Shown here piece after piece: positions 62,097-64,000 of a stretch of 64,000 bases of DNA. Positions within the stretch are counted from its first letter, which is position 1. Every line of letters starts with the position of its first letter. A model generated the notes under the pieces. It saw only the letters and a program-made list of their open reading frames with translations. It was not told where the DNA came from and ran no database searches. The translations under genes were made by a program, and so were the position numbers. This stretch comes from Butyrivibrio sp. FCS014 (lineage in GTDB: Bacteria > Bacillota > Clostridia > Lachnospirales > Lachnospiraceae). The stretch spans positions 434,001-498,000 of the forward strand of contig NZ_JAHA01000003.1 of NCBI RefSeq assembly GCF_000526935.1, read 5' to 3'.

Positions 62097-63028
62097 TGGA
62101 AAAAGAGAGCACTATCTTTGAATTTACAGTTTCAGATGAATATGACGGTTTCAGGATCGATAAGCTTTTAAGTGAGCTTATCGATTCTGTTTCAAGAAGC
62201 TATATCAAAAAGCTGATCGATGACGGCAAGGTTACCTGCAACGGCAAGAGCGTCAAGGCCAGCTTATCCGTCAAGGAAAATGACAGGATATCGCTGGAGA
62301 TTCCTCCCGTGGAAGCTCCGGAGATCCTGGCTCAGGATATTCCTTTGGATATTCTCTATGAGGACAACGATGTCCTTGTGGTAAATAAGCCCAAGGATAT
62401 GGTTGTACACCCCTCAGCCGGGCATTATTCCGATACTCTAGTAAATGGGATAATGTATCATTGCAAAGACAATCTCTCAGGTATAAACGGCGTAATGCGC
62501 CCCGGTATTGTTCACAGAATAGATAAAGACACAACGGGCTCGGTCATTATCTGTAAAAATGATAAAGCACATCAGAATATTGCGGATCAGCTCAAAGAAC
62601 ATTCCATAAACAGGGTATATTACGCAATTTGTCACGGAGTGATAAAAGAAGATGAGGGTGATGTAGATGCTCCCATCGGTCGAAGCGCCAATGATCGTAA
62701 GAAAATGGCTGTTGTCAAAACCGGAGGAAAGAATGCATTTACCCATTATAAAGTGTTACAGCGCTTTCCTGTTGATGGATTCACTCTCATTGAATGCAGA
62801 CTTAAGACCGGCAGAACACACCAGATAAGGGTACATATGGCCCATATCGGGCATCCTCTTTTGGGAGATGAGGTGTATGGTCCTTCGAAAAAGAGCCGTT
62901 TTAAAACAAACGGACAATGTCTGCATGCAAAGACTCTCGGATTTATCCATCCTACAACCGGTGAGTATGTAGAAGTAGATGCACCTTTGCCGGAATATTT
63001 TTTACATTTGATTGAGATACTCAAATAG
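62093..63028 (+). CDS. rluD: RluD-family 23S rRNA pseudouridine synthase
   Basis: N-terminal S4 RNA-binding domain (RIDKLLSELIDSVSRSYIKKLIDDGKV), catalytic domain with VVNKPKDMVVHPSAGH and the catalytic aspartate in VHRIDKDTTGSVI; LKTGRTHQIRVHMAHIGHPLLGDEVYG is also conserved. 311 residues. The start may be GTG 62093 or ATG 62096. The Bacillus counterpart is ylyB, also next to lspA. The exact rRNA position modified cannot be read from sequence. Confidence 0.92.
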   Translation: MMEKESTIFEFTVSDEYDGFRIDKLLSELIDSVSRSYIKKLIDDGKVTCNGKSVKASLSVKENDRISLEIPPVEAPEILAQDIPLDILYEDNDVLVVNKPKDMVVHPSAGHYSDTLVNGIMYHCKDNLSGINGVMRPGIVHRIDKDTTGSVIICKNDKAHQNIADQLKEHSINRVYYAICHGVIKEDEGDVDAPIGRSANDRKKMAVVKTGGKNAFTHYKVLQRFPVDGFTLIECRLKTGRTHQIRVHMAHIGHPLLGDEVYGPSKKSRFKTNGQCLHAKTLGFIHPTTGEYVEVDAPLPEYFLHLIEILK

Positions 63029-63041
63029 TTTACAATATAAT
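63012..63041 (+). promoter_or_regulatory. promoter of the cytidylate-kinase-like gene
   Basis: TTGAGA (63012-63017) in the end of rluD, an 18-bp spacer and perfect TATAAT (63036-63041). Confidence 0.6.
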
Positions 63042-63080
63042 TAAGACCAAGAAGTATTACATCTGTAAAGGGGTGAGCGT

Positions 63081-63719
63081 ATGAACACTATCGTTACAAT
63101 CGGCCGTCAGTTCGGCTCAGGTGGAAGAGAAATAGGGGAGAAGGTAGCTGAGCATTTTGGAATCAAATGCTACGACAAGGAGCTTCTTTCAAGAGCTGCC
63201 AAGGAAAGCGGCTTCTGCGAGGAGATGATCCAGAACCACGACGAGAGACCCACCAATTCATTTCTCTACAATCTGGTAATGGATACATATTCCTTCGGTT
63301 ATAATGCATCCAGCTTTGTTGATATGCCAATAAGCCATAAGGTTTTCCTTGCTCAGTTTGATACAATTAAGAAAATTGCTCAGGAAGGCCCCTGCGTTAT
63401 CGTAGGAAGATGCGCTGACTACGCTCTTACGGATTTTGATAATGTGATCAATCTCTTTATCTACGGCAATGAAGAGTGCAAGATAAAGAGGATCAAAGAG
63501 AGATTTGACGATGTCAAGACCGATGATCAGGCCAAAGACATGATGAACAAGAAGGACAAGCAGCGTCAGAGCTACTACAATTACTATTCCTCCAAGAAAT
63601 GGGGAAGAGCTGACAGCTACGACCTTTGCATCAATTCAAGTGTTCTTGGAATTGACGGAACAGTTAAATTCATCCTTCAGTATATCGAGGATTTTGAGAA
63701 AGCAAGAGGAATACAGTGA
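63081..63719 (+). CDS. cytidylate kinase-like family protein
   Basis: 212 residues with an N-terminal P-loop-like ITIGRQFGSGGREIGEKVAE and a nucleotide-kinase core (GIKCYDKELLSRAAKESG, GPCVIVGRCADYAL). It belongs to the cytidylate-kinase-like family found widely in clostridia, which is distinct from canonical Cmk; substrate unproven. AAAGGGGTGAGCGT precedes the ATG. It is closed by a strong terminator. Confidence 0.85.
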   Translation: MNTIVTIGRQFGSGGREIGEKVAEHFGIKCYDKELLSRAAKESGFCEEMIQNHDERPTNSFLYNLVMDTYSFGYNASSFVDMPISHKVFLAQFDTIKKIAQEGPCVIVGRCADYALTDFDNVINLFIYGNEECKIKRIKERFDDVKTDDQAKDMMNKKDKQRQSYYNYYSSKKWGRADSYDLCINSSVLGIDGTVKFILQYIEDFEKARGIQ

Positions 63720-63730
63720 TTATGTAATTT

Positions 63731-63768
63731 ACTTCCAGAGAGACATTTGTCTTTCTGGAAGTTTTTTT
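63731..63768 (+). terminator. terminator of the cytidylate-kinase-like gene
   Basis: 14-bp stem ACTTCCAGAGAGAC/GTCTTTCTGGAAGT with one G-U pair, loop ATTT, then seven T residues. Confidence 0.9.
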
Positions 63769-63818
63769 CATTTTGGACTAAATTTAATACATATTTAATA
63801 ATGTTATAAAATAGTGGG

Positions 63819-63827
63819 TGTTATACT
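63819..63827 (+). promoter_or_regulatory. extended -10 promoter candidate
   Basis: TG-T-TATACT at 63819-63827, about 97 bp upstream of the final start codon; no clear -35. No sigma28 motif (GCCGATAA) is present here. Confidence 0.35.
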
Positions 63828-63923
63828 AAAATCCACAACAAGTATAAAACCTGGAGAAGCATAAGTTTTTATAATTTTTGCCGCAGAATGGATTCTGTGT
63901 GTAGTATTCAAGGAGGAACGCAT

Positions 63924-64000
63924 ATGGCAACTAATATCAACGCCGGCATTAACCAGTATAACAATGTCCGGCAGGCCGGCAGCATGAAGAGTGCCACCGG
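63924..64000 (+). CDS. 5' end of an unidentified gene (cut by window end)
   Basis: ATG 63924 follows AAGGAGGAACGCAT, a near-ideal ribosome binding site, and stands after a promoter candidate and a strong upstream terminator. The visible 25 codons read MATNINAGINQYNNVRQAGS and then MKSATG. They are polar and not recognised; there is no signal peptide in the visible part. Confidence 0.6.
   Translation, partial: MATNINAGINQYNNVRQAGSMKSAT

Overview
The window is a gene-dense bacterial chromosome segment, almost entirely on the + strand, from a motile, low-to-mid GC Firmicute. The topA-codY-flgB order, a DUF1292 protein, a P-loop gene next to HlyD-like/sepF/lspA/rluD, a secreted protein with a Spy0128-type isopeptide domain and a VLGARR-type C-terminus, and the absence of any outer-membrane gene all point to Lachnospiraceae, most likely Butyrivibrio or a close relative. 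The genus is an inference from gene content, not a database result.

Layout. 1-3.1 kb: topA and codY. 3.3-11.1 kb: basal-body/export flagellar operon flgB-flgC-fliE-fliF-fliG-fliH-fliI-fliJ plus a MotE-like gene, closed by a terminator, with a sigma28-like promoter at the end of codY and a large folded element between fliE and fliF. 11.2-13.7 kb: a self-regulated zinc efflux locus (SmtB/CzrA repressor with operator, a free HMA protein, a ZntA-type ATPase). 13.7-20.8 kb: serine hydrolase, purine nucleoside phosphorylase, MTA/SAH-deaminase-like amidohydrolase, a membrane-anchored MutS-like ATPase, RNase HI and a phosphoesterase. 20.9-27.2 kb: transaldolase on the minus strand, a CopA copper ATPase with a chaperone domain fused to its C-terminus, dUTPase, and a large adenosine-deaminase-like protein with a C-terminal SLOG-like domain. 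27.3-31 kb: gltX, a UvrD-family helicase and DUF1292. 31-36.4 kb: a secreted wall protein and an accessory patch with an IS256-family element bracketed by two copies of a 35-nt palindrome. 36.4-48 kb: a GH13 protein that has lost its nucleophile, pepT, miaB, mutS, mutL, miaA and a PLP enzyme. 48.1-55.9 kb: the cell-shape cluster mreB-mreC-mreD-mrdA-rodA, mgsA and a D,D-carboxypeptidase. 55.9-63.7 kb: P-loop protein, a group II intron, an HlyD-like protein, sepF, aroB, lspA, rluD and a cytidylate-kinase-like gene. The window ends inside an unidentified reading frame.

How the parts relate. Most of the window is housekeeping: flagellar export, mismatch repair with tRNA modification at A37 (miaB, miaA), lateral wall growth, septum assembly and lipoprotein processing. 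The less ordinary material is the ADA-SLOG fusion beside dUTPase, the catalytically degenerate GH13 protein, the CopA-CopZ fusion with an internal ribosome binding site, the 156-nt four-way-junction-like element in the flagellar operon, the palindrome pair around the insertion sequence, and paired AAAACGTTTT palindromes 120 bp apart upstream of the wall protein gene. No CRISPR array, tRNA or rRNA gene was seen.
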